From: JADHOX01 sp038120515
GTDB taxonomy: Bacteria > Pseudomonadota > Alphaproteobacteria > Rickettsiales > JABIRX01
Direction: 5' to 3'
Length of the DNA stretch: 64,000 bases
NCBI GenBank assembly: GCA_038120515.1
Contig: JAYOLW010000007.1
Span: 15,319-79,318 of the forward strand
Shown here: piece after piece, positions 27,056-37,136 of the stretch
Numbering within the stretch: position 1 is the stretch's first letter
Layout: each line of letters starts with the position of its first letter
Made by a program: the position numbers and the translations under genes
Notes under the pieces: generated by a model
What the model was told of the DNA's origin: nothing
Seen by the model: the letters and a program-made list of their open reading frames with translations, nothing else
Database searches by the model: none

Positions 27056-27913
27056 TTATTTTTGATGAAAAAATTGCGATAACTTTTCCATAGCTCTAAC
27101 CTCAATCTGACGGACTCTTTCTTTTGAGATATTATATATATTACTTATTTCATCTAAAGTTAAAGGTTGATCAGTCAATCTGCGATTTTGTATTATATAT
27201 TGTTCCCGATCATTTAATGAAGACAATGCATCACGAAGCATCTCAAGTTTGTTAGCTTGATCCTGATTTTTAATACAGATAAGCTCCTGATTATCAGATT
27301 CATCAGCTATCAAATCAATTAACTCCTCCGTTTCATCTTCAGAAACTTTATCGTTTAAATATACATCTGCATTAGATAAACGAGCATCCATCTCTTTTAC
27401 ATATTTCTCATCAACACCTAACTCTTGAGCTATCAACAAAGAATCTTGAACATTTGAAGTAAGTCTATTCTCATCATAGAGCCTTAATTTCTGCTTAACT
27501 TTAGCCAGATTAAAAAATAACTTCTTTTGCAATGAGGATGTACCAATTTTAACCAGTGAGATTGATTTTAAAATATAATCTTGGATATAAGCTTTGATCC
27601 ACCACATTGCATAGGTAGATAGTCTATAACCTTTACTTACATCAAATTTTCTTACTGCCTGCATAAGACCTAAATTACCTTCACAAATAAGATCCATCAT
27701 AGAAAGGCCATAATTTCTATAACCTAAAGCAATCTTAGCAACTAATCGCAAATGTGAAGTAACAAGCTGTTCTGCATCTTTAATATTGCCACTCTGGTAT
27801 GATAACGCCAAACTCTTTTCTTCCTCTTCAGATAAAAAAGGAAAGGCATTGATCTTATTTAAATAAGAATGAAGATCCGATTCTGACGATATGATTGGTA
27901 AATAATTTGTCAT
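27056..27913 (-). CDS. rpoH: Heat-shock sigma factor RpoH
   Basis: This 285-residue sigma-70-family protein directs transcription of heat-shock genes. Region 2 is clear (LVTSHLRLVAKIALGYRNYG, LICEGNLGLMQAVRKFD, RLSTYAMWWIKAYIQ). It is followed by the RpoH box QKKLFFNLAKVK that sets RpoH apart from other sigma factors, and region 4 ends in a helix-turn-helix (LTLDEISNIYNISKERVRQIE). Its likely clients include the clp/lon genes in this window. A good promoter and a palindrome lie just upstream. Confidence 0.95.
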   Translation of the reverse strand: MTNYLPIISSESDLHSYLNKINAFPFLSEEEEKSLALSYQSGNIKDAEQLVTSHLRLVAKIALGYRNYGLSMMDLICEGNLGLMQAVRKFDVSKGYRLSTYAMWWIKAYIQDYILKSISLVKIGTSSLQKKLFFNLAKVKQKLRLYDENRLTSNVQDSLLIAQELGVDEKYVKEMDARLSNADVYLNDKVSEDETEELIDLIADESDNQELICIKNQDQANKLEMLRDALSSLNDREQYIIQNRRLTDQPLTLDEISNIYNISKERVRQIEVRAMEKLSQFFHQK

Positions 27914-27933
27914 AAAATCAAAAAATTTTCCTT

Positions 27934-27961
27934 AATATAGCAGAAAACTAGCAAAAGTCAA
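27934..27961 (-). promoter_or_regulatory. Candidate sigma-70 promoter of rpoH
   Basis: On the minus strand TTGACT (27956-27961) and TATATT (27934-27939) are 16 bases apart. Transcription would begin about 14 bases before the rpoH ATG, giving a very short untranslated leader. Confidence 0.6.
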
Positions 27962-27976
27962 ACCCATAAAGACTTT

Positions 27977-27992
27977 CTATTACTAGTAATAG
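27977..27992. promoter_or_regulatory. 16-bp perfect palindrome upstream of the rpoH promoter
   Basis: CTATTACTAGTAATAG is its own reverse complement and lies 15 bases upstream of the rpoH -35 box and 9 bases after the hemB stop. It could be an operator for rpoH or the stem of a hemB terminator, although no T-run follows it. Confidence 0.45.
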
Positions 27993-28001
27993 TAGAGAAA
28001 T

Positions 28002-28997
28002 TTAATTATTTTTCAGAAATCTTGCAATATCCAATGCGCCATAGCTAAAAATCCCATCACAGCCAGCACGCTTACACGCAATAAGAGATTCAAATAGTAG
28101 TAGAGTATAATTATCAGCTATACCATTTTTCTCAGCAAATTTTAGCATTGCATATTCGCCACTAACTTGATATGCAAAAATAGGTAATCTTGTATTTTGC
28201 CTTATCTTATTAATAACATCCAAATAAAAGCTAGCAGGTTTGATCATAAGCATATCAGCACCTTCTGTAACATCTAACCCCGCTTCAATCAGTGACTCAC
28301 GTGAATTCCTATAGTCCATTTGATACGTCTTTTTATCACTAGATAAATTTATTTTAGAACCAACGGCATCTCGAAAAGGTCCGTATAAATTTGACGCATA
28401 TTTTGCTGCATAAGATAAAATCATAATATTATGAAAATTATGATCTTCAAGTGCCTGTCTAATTAACTTTACTCTACCATCCATCATATCTGATGGCGCA
28501 ATAATGTCGGCACCACTTTCTGCCTGAACTAATGATTGCTTCACTAAAATTGCTATAGTTTCATCATTTTGAATAATATTATCCATAACAATTCCGTCAT
28601 GACCCTTAATATTATATGGATCTAAAGCAACATCAGCGATCAAACCAAGATCAGGAAACCTTGCCTTAACAGCTCTTAATGTTCGGCATATTAAATTATC
28701 AGGATTATAACTTTCAGCACAATCATGTGTTTTAAGCGATTTATCAACATATGGAAAAAGAGCAACGGCTCTAATACCTAATTTCACAGCCTGATCTAAT
28801 TCGAAAAGCAAATTATCAATTGAATATCTAAAAATGCCTGGCAGTGATTCTATCGGCTCTTTTTTATCATTACCATCAACAACAAAATAAGGTTGTACTA
28901 AATCATTCGTAGTTAAATTATGCTCTGCAACAAGATCACGAATCCAAGAGGACGATCTGGTTCTTCGCATTCTATTATATGGGTATGATAGGCTCAT
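28002..28997 (-). CDS. hemB: Delta-aminolevulinic acid dehydratase (porphobilinogen synthase)
   Basis: HemB joins two 5-aminolevulinate molecules to make porphobilinogen for haem and sirohaem. The 331-residue protein keeps both active-site lysines (SYAAKYASNLYGPFRDA and MLMIKPASFYLDVI). The metal region reads IADVALDPYNIKGHDG, without the cysteines of zinc enzymes, so it is the magnesium-type HemB seen in many alphaproteobacteria. It supplies tetrapyrrole for CysG/CysI (sirohaem) and for the partial ferrochelatase at the right end. Confidence 0.96.
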   Translation of the reverse strand: MSLSYPYNRMRRTRSSSWIRDLVAEHNLTTNDLVQPYFVVDGNDKKEPIESLPGIFRYSIDNLLFELDQAVKLGIRAVALFPYVDKSLKTHDCAESYNPDNLICRTLRAVKARFPDLGLIADVALDPYNIKGHDGIVMDNIIQNDETIAILVKQSLVQAESGADIIAPSDMMDGRVKLIRQALEDHNFHNIMILSYAAKYASNLYGPFRDAVGSKINLSSDKKTYQMDYRNSRESLIEAGLDVTEGADMLMIKPASFYLDVINKIRQNTRLPIFAYQVSGEYAMLKFAEKNGIADNYTLLLFESLIACKRAGCDGIFSYGALDIARFLKNN

Positions 28998-29063
28998 ATA
29001 AAAATAAAAAAAACAATCTTAACAAAAAACAACGATGTTTTCAAGCAACATTTCTAAAGAAAA

Positions 29064-29357
29064 TCAATAAACATAGAAATATGTATATAATACATCTCTG
29101 GTAAAATGAATTAATAAAAACAAAGCAATCATAGAGAGATCAATACCACCCATTGAAGGTATATAGACCCTAATTTTTCTAAGAACTGGTTCAATGATGC
29201 CAATAAGAAATCTATTAACCCTGACAACAAACTGGTTATATTGATTTACAATATTAAACATCAACAAATAATACATAATAATATAAACAATTAAAAGAAA
29301 AGAATATATTGAAAGTATTGATGATATTAGATTGATAAAAGGATTAAGATTAATCAT
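29064..29357 (-). CDS. YggT-family membrane protein
   Basis: A 97-residue protein with two hydrophobic stretches (about residues 9-34 and 76-92) separated by the family motif VNRFLIGIIEPVLRKIRVYIPSMGGIDLS, in which the EPxLxPxRxxxPxxGGxD pattern is recognisable. YggT proteins are inner-membrane proteins linked to osmotic or cell-division functions. It is between ubiD and hemB on the same strand. Confidence 0.85.
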   Translation of the reverse strand: MINLNPFINLISSILSIYSFLLIVYIIMYYLLMFNIVNQYNQFVVRVNRFLIGIIEPVLRKIRVYIPSMGGIDLSMIALFLLIHFTRDVLYTYFYVY

Positions 29358-29388
29358 GCTTCATATTATAATTTTGCTATTAATATAA

Positions 29389-30870
29389 TTATTTGGAAAT
29401 TTTCGACAATAATTTAGTTATTTTTTCTGTAATTAAAGGATCCATCTCCATCTTTTCTCCCCACTCTCTTTTTGTTTCAGGATAAATTTTATTAGTTGCA
29501 TCAAACCCCATCTTAGAGCCCAAACCTTCTTCAATAGAGGCGAAATCAAGATAATCAATAGGTGTATTTTCGATAATAGTAACATCTCGACAATAATCCA
29601 TTCTTGTCGAAATTGCCCAATTTACATCTTTCCAACATCTAACATCAATATCATCATCAACTATTATTACAAATTTTGTGTAGGTAAATTGACGTAAAAA
29701 ACTCCAGACACCCATCATAATTCTTTTTGCATGTCCAGCATAGGATTTTTTGATAGAAACTATTGCTGTTCGATATGAACAAGCTTCTGGCGGAAGATAA
29801 AAATCAACAATTTCAGGAAATTGTTGCCTAATAATTGGCGTAAACATTAAATTCATTGCCTCGCCTAAAATTGACGGCTCATCAGGTGGCCGCCCTGTAT
29901 AGGTTGATAAATAAATAGGTTTTTTACGCATTGTTATTGCAGAAACAGTAAAAACTGGAAATTTTTCTACAGAATTGTAATAACCAGTGTGATCACCAAA
30001 AGGCCCTTCATCAGCATATTCAGATAGCGAAATTGTTCCTTCCAATATAATCTCCGCATTGGCTGGAACCAAAATATCAACAGTTTTACATTTTACTAAA
30101 TCAACTCCCGAACCTCGAAGCAAACCAGCAAACTTATATTCAGAAAGATTATCTGGTACCGGGCTAACTGCAGCTAGAATTGTACCAGGGTCCGCACCAA
30201 TCGCAATCGCGGCAGGAAAAGATTCGGTTTTATCTTTAGACCATTTTTGAAATTGCATAGCACCACCTCTGTGTTTCAGCCAGCGCATAATCATTTTATT
30301 TTGACCAATCTGCTGCATTCTGTAAATACCCAGATTATAATCATCAGTTTTATCCTCCTTGGGTTTTGGACCTTTAGTAATAACAAGCGGCCATGTCATT
30401 AGTGGTCCAACATCTTTTGGCCAACAGGTTTGAATTGGTATTTCATCAAGATTTATATCTTCACCTTTTAAAACCACTTCCTGACAAACAGCTTTTTTCT
30501 TAATCACCGGCTTCATAGTCAGAAGCTTTTTGGCCAAAGGTAACATTTTAAGAGCTTCCTTAAAGCCAGCAGGAGGAATGGGCTGACGTAATATAGCAAG
30601 CTCAGTACCAATTTTCTTAATTCCATCTATATCAGTACTCATACCTTTTGCAACCCTATCAACAGTACCAAATAAATTTACTAAAACTGGGATATTAGAT
30701 TTTTTGCCATTATGGATAACATTATTTAGTAAAAGCGCTGGTCCACCCTTACGCAGCATTTGTTTATGAAGCTCAGTAATCTCGTATTTAGTATCAATAG
30801 CTTCATTAACTTCAATTAATTGATCTGATTTCTTTAGTAAATTTAAGAAATCTCTTAATGATTCATACAT
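29389..30870 (-). CDS. ubiD: UbiD-family decarboxylase (3-octaprenyl-4-hydroxybenzoate carboxy-lyase)
   Basis: UbiD uses prenylated FMN to decarboxylate the ubiquinone precursor. The protein, about 493 residues, shows the family pattern NLGIYRMQ, HRGGAMQFQKW, GADPGTILAAVSPVPDNLSEY, EGPFGDHTGYY and, late, IIVDDDIDVRCWKDVNWAISTRMD. The start is set at an ATG (MYESLRDFLNLL). An in-frame TTG four codons upstream is the other option. The partner UbiX, which makes the cofactor, is not in the window. Confidence 0.95.
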   Translation of the reverse strand: MYESLRDFLNLLKKSDQLIEVNEAIDTKYEITELHKQMLRKGGPALLLNNVIHNGKKSNIPVLVNLFGTVDRVAKGMSTDIDGIKKIGTELAILRQPIPPAGFKEALKMLPLAKKLLTMKPVIKKKAVCQEVVLKGEDINLDEIPIQTCWPKDVGPLMTWPLVITKGPKPKEDKTDDYNLGIYRMQQIGQNKMIMRWLKHRGGAMQFQKWSKDKTESFPAAIAIGADPGTILAAVSPVPDNLSEYKFAGLLRGSGVDLVKCKTVDILVPANAEIILEGTISLSEYADEGPFGDHTGYYNSVEKFPVFTVSAITMRKKPIYLSTYTGRPPDEPSILGEAMNLMFTPIIRQQFPEIVDFYLPPEACSYRTAIVSIKKSYAGHAKRIMMGVWSFLRQFTYTKFVIIVDDDIDVRCWKDVNWAISTRMDYCRDVTIIENTPIDYLDFASIEEGLGSKMGFDATNKIYPETKREWGEKMEMDPLITEKITKLLSKISK

Positions 30871-30897
30871 AATTTTCGTCAAATTTCTTGCTCATGA

Positions 30898-30925
30898 TTT
30901 ATAATACATTTCGAAAGATTAGCAA
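30898..30925 (-). promoter_or_regulatory. Candidate promoter of ubiD
   Basis: TTGCTA (30920-30925) and TATAAA (30898-30903) are 16 bases apart on the minus strand, about 28 bases before the ubiD ATG. Confidence 0.45.
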
Positions 30926-31020
30926 GATTTTTAGCTTAGCTAGTTTTTTAAAATAAAATGCACTTGAACATTATTAATAATTATGTTTATGAATGTTAAC
31001 AACTTTTTAAAGTTAGAGAC

Positions 31021-31530
31021 ATGAACAAATTATCACTTTTTTCCATAGCATTTTTCATTATTTTTTCTTGCACATCTAAAAATGATGATCCCACAACTGA
31101 AGTAAAAAAAGAAATAACAAAAGCTGAAAATGATTCTAATAAAATTATTGAAAAAGTAAAAATCTCAGTTGCTAAAACTTTTACTAAAGATGATTCAAAC
31201 ATAGAAGTTGATAACATATATTTTGCTTTTGACAGTTTTCAACTCTCTGAAGATGCACAAAAAAGTTTAAAACCTCTTGTAAAATTTTTAAAAGAAAATT
31301 CTCAATCAACTATTACTATTTCTGGTCATTGTGATTCAAGAGGAACTAAAGACTATAATTTAATTCTTGGTGAAAAAAGAGCTTTAGCTGTTAAAAACTT
31401 TTTAAAAGCCCAAAATATTAAGGCCGATAGAATTGAGACCATCAGCTTTGGTGAGGAAAAGCCTATAAAATTTGGTGAAGATAGTTATTCTTACAAAGCT
31501 AATAGAAGAGCTGAAATTACTATTAACTAG
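31021..31530 (+). CDS. pal: Peptidoglycan-associated lipoprotein
   Basis: A 169-residue lipoprotein: signal peptide with lipobox IIFSC, a low-complexity linker, then an OmpA-type peptidoglycan-binding domain (IYFAFDSFQLSEDAQKSL, TITISGHCDSRGTKDYNLILGEKRA, ISFGEEKP, NRRAEI). Pal tethers the outer membrane to peptidoglycan and works with TolB. It is followed after 5 bases by cpoB, the usual order, but tolQRAB are not in the window. Confidence 0.94.
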   Translation: MNKLSLFSIAFFIIFSCTSKNDDPTTEVKKEITKAENDSNKIIEKVKISVAKTFTKDDSNIEVDNIYFAFDSFQLSEDAQKSLKPLVKFLKENSQSTITISGHCDSRGTKDYNLILGEKRALAVKNFLKAQNIKADRIETISFGEEKPIKFGEDSYSYKANRRAEITIN

Positions 31531-31535
31531 TTCTT

Positions 31536-32192
31536 GTGAAAATTTTTAAAGTTATTTTTCTTACATCAATATTTTTAAGCTCTATAGCTCAGGCAGAGAA
31601 TGCAGTTATAGAATCTATAGATGAGTATAATTATAGCGATAAAGATATAGCAATCCTAAAGCTTGAAACAAAAATCAAAGATCTTGAGGTTGAAATTAAC
31701 GAGCTAAAAGATAGATTTGAGCAAATAGAATATCTTCAAAAAAAAGTAATAGATATTGTTGGCGAATCCGAAGAGGAAGCTGAAAACATATTTACTAAAA
31801 AAGCCAAGCTAGCAGAATATCAATACGCTTACAATCAGATCATTGATAATAATTTTGATAGATCTGAAAGAGCATTCGATTTGTATTTGGAGAAATACCC
31901 AAATGATGAGAAAATTGGTGAAATTTATTTCTGGAAAGGCGAAATTAGCTATAAGAGAAAAAATTATACTGACGCACTTGAAAATTACTTAATCTCATAT
32001 CAAAGATACCCAAATAATTCTCGATATTTAGATTCATTATTTAAGATGTCGATTGTATTAGGTCTACTTGGCAAAGCTAATGAGGCCTGCGAAGGTTTTA
32101 CTTTACTTGTAAACAACCAAACCTCTATTACCGAATCTCTAAGAGCAAAAGCATTAGAAGAAGCCGTTCAGCTTGGCTGTATCAATAATTAA
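31536..32192 (+). CDS. cpoB: Tol-Pal system protein CpoB/YbgF
   Basis: A 218-residue periplasmic protein with a GTG start, a signal peptide ending at AQA, a coiled coil (LKLETKIKDLEVEINELKDR region) and C-terminal TPR repeats (RAFDLYLEKYPNDEKIGEIYFW, ALENYLISYQRYPNNS as separate repeats). CpoB coordinates peptidoglycan synthesis with outer-membrane constriction through Tol-Pal. Its place right after pal supports the call. Confidence 0.88.
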   Translation: MKIFKVIFLTSIFLSSIAQAENAVIESIDEYNYSDKDIAILKLETKIKDLEVEINELKDRFEQIEYLQKKVIDIVGESEEEAENIFTKKAKLAEYQYAYNQIIDNNFDRSERAFDLYLEKYPNDEKIGEIYFWKGEISYKRKNYTDALENYLISYQRYPNNSRYLDSLFKMSIVLGLLGKANEACEGFTLLVNNQTSITESLRAKALEEAVQLGCINN

Positions 32193-32251
32193 AATTGTCA
32201 AAATTTCAGATTTCTGTTAGAATGAAATTATACATTTATTTTAGAAGGATC

Positions 32252-33043
32252 ATGAAAAAAAATATTATTATAACTTCATTGCTTGCAGCAATCATTGTCA
32301 TTACCACTGTTTTAATTACAATAAAAGATAAAATTACCAAATCGAAATCAGATCATATGATATGGTCTTATCAGGGAGAAACGGGGCCAGAACATTGGTC
32401 GAAACTTTCTAAAAAATTTGCGATATGTGAATCAGGAAAAAGCCAATCACCAATAAATATAAAAACTAATGATTTAATAGCCGTCGAATCAAATCGATTG
32501 GCAATTGATTACAAACCAACGACATTAGCAATAGTAAATAATGGACATACTATTAAAATTTATTATCAATCAGATAGCTATATCTCTGTTGGTCAAGAAA
32601 CATATAAATTGAAAGAGTTTCACTTTCATACACCAAGCGAACATACAATTAATGATGTAAATTTTCCAATGGTTATACATTTAGAACATGAAACAAAAGA
32701 TGGAAAAATCACAGTTACAGCTGTTTTTGTAGTAGAAGGAGAAACAAATTCAACTATAGCAAAAATTATTGAAAATATGCCAATGCAGGCTGGGCAAAAA
32801 GTTGTAAAAAATGATGTATTAATAAATGCATCAGATTTGTTACCAAAGCAAGGTTCATTTTATCAATTAAGAGGATCTCTAACCACACCTCCATGTACTG
32901 AAAATGTTTTATGGAATATTTTGGAAACTCCGATAACATTATCAAAAGAACAAATTGAAACGTTTAAATCTGTTATGGGGCATAATGCAAGACCCGCTCA
33001 AGATTTAAATGATAGAAATGTTTTAGATATTAAAACTAAATAA
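32252..33043 (+). CDS. Alpha-type carbonic anhydrase, exported
   Basis: The 263-residue enzyme interconverts CO2 and bicarbonate in the periplasm. A hydrophobic N-terminal segment (NIIITSLLAAIIVITTVLIT) acts as signal or anchor. Zinc histidines are visible in EFHFHTPSEHT and MVIHLEHE, the substrate-gate Glu in SEHT, and LTTPPCTENVLW is the family signature. The ATG at 32252 is chosen because AGAAGG lies just upstream. The reading frame extends 19 codons further to a TTG, which would hide the signal peptide. Confidence 0.93.
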   Translation: MKKNIIITSLLAAIIVITTVLITIKDKITKSKSDHMIWSYQGETGPEHWSKLSKKFAICESGKSQSPINIKTNDLIAVESNRLAIDYKPTTLAIVNNGHTIKIYYQSDSYISVGQETYKLKEFHFHTPSEHTINDVNFPMVIHLEHETKDGKITVTAVFVVEGETNSTIAKIIENMPMQAGQKVVKNDVLINASDLLPKQGSFYQLRGSLTTPPCTENVLWNILETPITLSKEQIETFKSVMGHNARPAQDLNDRNVLDIKTK

Positions 33044-33057
33044 CATTTAAACCAAAA

Positions 33058-33891
33058 ATGATCGAAATTGGCAAAACCAATAATCTTGTTATAATTAAAA
33101 AAGTAGATTTTGGTGTTTATCTTACAGATGACGAGTATAGTAAAGAGGTTCTACTACCTAGAAAATATGTTCCAAAAGATGCCAATATTGGCGATAGCAT
33201 TGATGTATTCGTTCATCTAGATTCAGAAGATCGTATTATTGCAACAGCCGAGATACCTTTTGCTGAAGTAGGACAAGTTGCACATCTTAAAGTCACCGAC
33301 CTTAGTAACTTTGGTGCATTCCTTGATTGGGGGCTTACGAAAGAGCTTCTTGTGCCATTTAAAGAGCAAAGGACTCCGATGCTTAAAGACAAATCATATA
33401 GTGTTTTTATTTTCCTGGATGCTTCTGGGAGAATTTCTGCAAGCAGCAAATTAAATAGATATTTAATTGAAGAAAATAATGGAGAATTTTATGAAGATCA
33501 AAAGGTCGACCTCCAAATTGCTAGCAGAAGTCCAATTGGCTATAAAGCAGTAATAAATGGTACTCATCTAGGCCTGATTCATAATAGCGATTTATTACAA
33601 CCAATTAAACTTGGTCTTAATATATCTGGTTATATTAGGAAAATTCGTGATGATGGAAGAATTGATTTATCATTACAAAAGCGCGGTATTGATGTTGTCA
33701 ATGATCTAGCAGACGAAATTATTGCGCATATTTCAAATGAAAACAATATCAAACTTAATGACAAAGCATCTCCTAAAGAAATTTATGATATTTTTAAAGT
33801 GAGCAAAAGTAACTTCAAAAAGGCAGTAGGCAAATTGCTAAGTGACAAAAAAATTATTATTGAGGCTAACATTATTAGGCCTATAAGCTAA
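33058..33891 (+). CDS. cvfB: CvfB-type S1 RNA-binding protein
   Basis: A 277-residue protein with tandem S1-like RNA-binding domains (residues about 4-60, 66-130, 140-210; for example VAHLKVTDLSNFGAFLDWGLTKELLVP) and a winged-helix C-terminus (IYDIFKVSKSNFKKAVGKLLSDKKI). This is the CvfB/YitL plan. CvfB affects virulence factor expression in Staphylococcus; in alphaproteobacteria its role is unknown. It converges with addA with a 5-base gap. Confidence 0.85.
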   Translation: MIEIGKTNNLVIIKKVDFGVYLTDDEYSKEVLLPRKYVPKDANIGDSIDVFVHLDSEDRIIATAEIPFAEVGQVAHLKVTDLSNFGAFLDWGLTKELLVPFKEQRTPMLKDKSYSVFIFLDASGRISASSKLNRYLIEENNGEFYEDQKVDLQIASRSPIGYKAVINGTHLGLIHNSDLLQPIKLGLNISGYIRKIRDDGRIDLSLQKRGIDVVNDLADEIIAHISNENNIKLNDKASPKEIYDIFKVSKSNFKKAVGKLLSDKKIIIEANIIRPIS

Positions 33892-33896
33892 TATTA

Positions 33897-36800
33897 TCAG
33901 AGGGTAATGATTTTTTTGTGACGCAAATAAAATAGTTTTTTTATTATTTTTTTATCACGATATTTTGGCTTTAGCGCCTCCTCATATATACTTAGCTGGT
34001 TCTGATATCTTGGTAGAATTTGAGCATTATTTGCTGGCAACTCTAGATCAGTTTTAAAATCAATAATTTCAACAGAATCATCATTCTCAATTATTTTATC
34101 AATTCGATAAAGTTGTGACTTATATATTACCTCAATTTCAGAAAGGGTATTTCGATTAAAAATATAAGAAAATTTTAACTCCTCATGAATTTCCATTAAA
34201 TTATTCTTAAAAAACTCGATATCCTCTTTTGCAATTAAATAGTCATAATCTTTCAATGACTTTTCGATATAATCAAACCTATGTTCTTTTTTAACAAATT
34301 GTAAATCATCCAATATATTATGAACTATTGTTCCTAAGGTAGTTTGATAATTATCTTTTTTTTGCACCTCATCTCTTAGCAATTCTTCATTGGGTATTAA
34401 CACTTCATCAACAGCCCGATCTAGAAGCTTTTCACATTTTAAGTTAGTAATAGTAAAACCATTAGTTGAAATATCGTCTTGAGAGATATTATGTTTGATT
34501 GCAAGCTCACTAACTAAAATGTCATAAAGACTAGAGTTAACTATGGAACTACCTTGGCCTGCAATGATAAGAACATCTTTGGCTCTTGTAAGAGCAACAT
34601 AATTAAGCCTTTGAAATTCATTTTCTAACCTTTGATGAAACTCATCCAAAATATAAGATTTTTCTGTAAATGCTCCAGAACCAGACGTAAATAAAAAATT
34701 ATCATCAGTAAAATATAGCTGTTCTTTATTTTTAGTCACTTTACTATTGCTATCAGCAAGAATCACAATCGGAGCCTCCAACCCTTTAGAACCATGTATT
34801 GTCATTAATCTCACTGAATTATCTGAGATATTATTCTTTATCACCTTCTCATGTCTTATTAAGGCAACATATACTTCATGATAAGATTTACCATAACATT
34901 CCTGAAACTCATTAATCAAAGATAAAATATGACCAAGTCTTAATTTACTATCACCAGCAAATTCCTGCTCGTAAGCCAAAAAAAGATTATACTCATAGGC
35001 AATATTTAAACAAAAATCATATGGAGCTAAAAACTGACTTTTTTTTACGATATTGGCTAGAATCAACTTAACATCTTCTGTCCATGGCAAAATACCTGAT
35101 TTAATAACATCATAATAAGATGTATAATTTTTGTCACTATCTCGTACTGAAACAATTTTCTCTAATTGCTGATCGTTAAATTTAATTAATGGTGATTTTA
35201 ATAAACAGGCAAGATTATAATCATCATTTGGCATATAGCTAAATCTTATTAACGCCTTAAAATCCAAAAAGATAATATCATCATCAATAGATTTTATACC
35301 GTCAATCGAAACAGTTATACCAGAATCTGAAAGAGCTTGATATAAATCATAGAAAAACTGACTACGCCTTGGCAACAAAATCAAAACATCTTGATATCTA
35401 ACATTGGCACCAGTCGAAGCTAGCACAATATCATTTGTTACTAAATATTTTATTTCATGAATGATACTATCAGTTTGCTGAACAAAATTTGAGTTCGATG
35501 TTACTGGCACAATAGGAAATTCTAATTTATACTCGTCAGATTTTGATCTTTTATTTTCAATAAAAGGCAATAATTTAAACATAAATTCAGATTGCCTATT
35601 GGCAAAATGATCAAGCTCAATATCGAACTGAGTTAAAGCATCTTTAACTTTGCTATGCTGACAGAATAAATTTACAACATCGATCAGACCTTGGCTAGTT
35701 CTATAGGATTTCACTAAATCTATTTTGTGAAAACCAGAATTTAAATTTTGAAAAGAATTTGCTAATTCTTCATATTTCTCTTTAAATAATTCATGCCTTG
35801 CACCCTGAAACCCATATATAGATTGTTTCTCATCGCCAACAATAAATAAAGTTTTATCAATGCCTCCAGCCAAATAATCCTCATACAAAAAATGAATAAT
35901 CTCCCACTGCAGTTTTGATGTATCCTGAGCCTCATCTACAAGAATATGTTTATATTTAGTTAATACATAATTAACATTGTTATTATTGCTTAGAATCATT
36001 AAAGCTTTAATTAATATATCCTCAAAATCGACAAGATTATGCTCTTGCTTATGCTGCTGATATTGATCAAGTAGTATTACCGCAATCTCCATTAATGATT
36101 TATTTATTTTAAAAGCATCTATTCGAGCAAATAACTCTGTAAGTCTTAAATATTCATTTGCTAAATTTTCTAATTCTAGAAATTCATCAGCTAAACCCAT
36201 TGTCGCTTTAGTAAAAAACTTACTACGTTTTATACCTTGCTTAGTACAGAAAAAATCTTGCAAACGACTAAAGCTTTTAATGATAGATAAATCANNNNNN
36301 NNNNGATAAATCATCATTAAAATTTAGGCTTTTGATTAAATTAAATTGTTTTAGATCTGTTTTACTAACTTTATCAGATTTAATTTGTTCAATAATTTTG
36401 AATAAATTAATTAGTTTATTCGATAATAAAAATTGCTTCTTTAGCTCAAATATATCTGGCAATAACTCTGGAAGATTTAAAAGATTATGTAACAATTTAA
36501 GCTGATTATCTAAAGTTTTAGCTTTAAATAGTAGATACAAAATATTAGTTCGTGCTTCTGTAATTAATTTTAGATGCTCAGTTAAAGACTCAAGAGATAG
36601 AATTGATGCCAGAAAATTTAAATTCTCTTGAAGCTCAGCATTGGCGTATATTTTATTTGTTATATCAGCAAGAATCTTTTGTGCCTTAATATTACTCATC
36701 ACTTCAAAACCTGGCCGTAATCCAGCTTCAAAAGCAAATTGTTTTAAAAGCTCAAGCGCAAAACTATGAATGGTATGGATTTGGAAATTAGTTTTACCAA

Positions 36801-37104
36801 GTAAAATATCAGACTGTATTTTAGCCAAATTATCCAAATGACTTTGCTGTATATCAGTTCCAAGCAAGTCTTTTATCGATCTTTTTTGCTCTTTTTGATC
36901 AAGAGTTAATAAATTAAAAATATTTTTAATGATTCTAGCCTTAATTTCAGCAGCTGCATTATTTGTAAATGTTATAGCTAGAATTTCTTTTGGATTTGCA
37001 CCAGCTAAAATAAGAGCAGTAATTCTATCAATTAAAATTTTTGTTTTACCAGAACCAGCATTGGCAGAAATAAAAAAAGAATGATCCGGATTGCTCGCTT
37101 TCAT
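33897..37104 (-). CDS. addA: Double-strand break repair helicase-nuclease AddA, interrupted by an artificial gap
   Basis: AddA is a UvrD-like helicase with a C-terminal RecB-type nuclease that processes double-strand breaks together with AddB. Walker A is ANAGSGKTKIL near the N-terminus. Further motifs are ILAITFTNNAAAEIKARI, ILVDEAQDTSKLQWEI, VGDEKQSIYGFQGA, IHGSKGLEAPIVILAD and YVALTRAKDVLIIAG. The nuclease motif is IDKIIEND and IIDFKTD. A 10-N run splits the frame, but the 9 bases on each side are identical. Removing one copy and the Ns restores a continuous 1062-residue protein. addB is not adjacent, which is unusual. Confidence 0.93.
36295..36304. other. Assembly gap (10 N) with duplicated 9-base ends
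   Basis: GATAAATCA occurs immediately left and immediately right of the N run. The overlap of two contig ends was not merged. Collapsing it keeps addA in frame (3189 coding bases, a multiple of three), so no sequence is missing. Confidence 0.85.
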
Positions 37105-37136
37105 AAAACTTTAAAATCTAGATTTGTTATGTAAAT

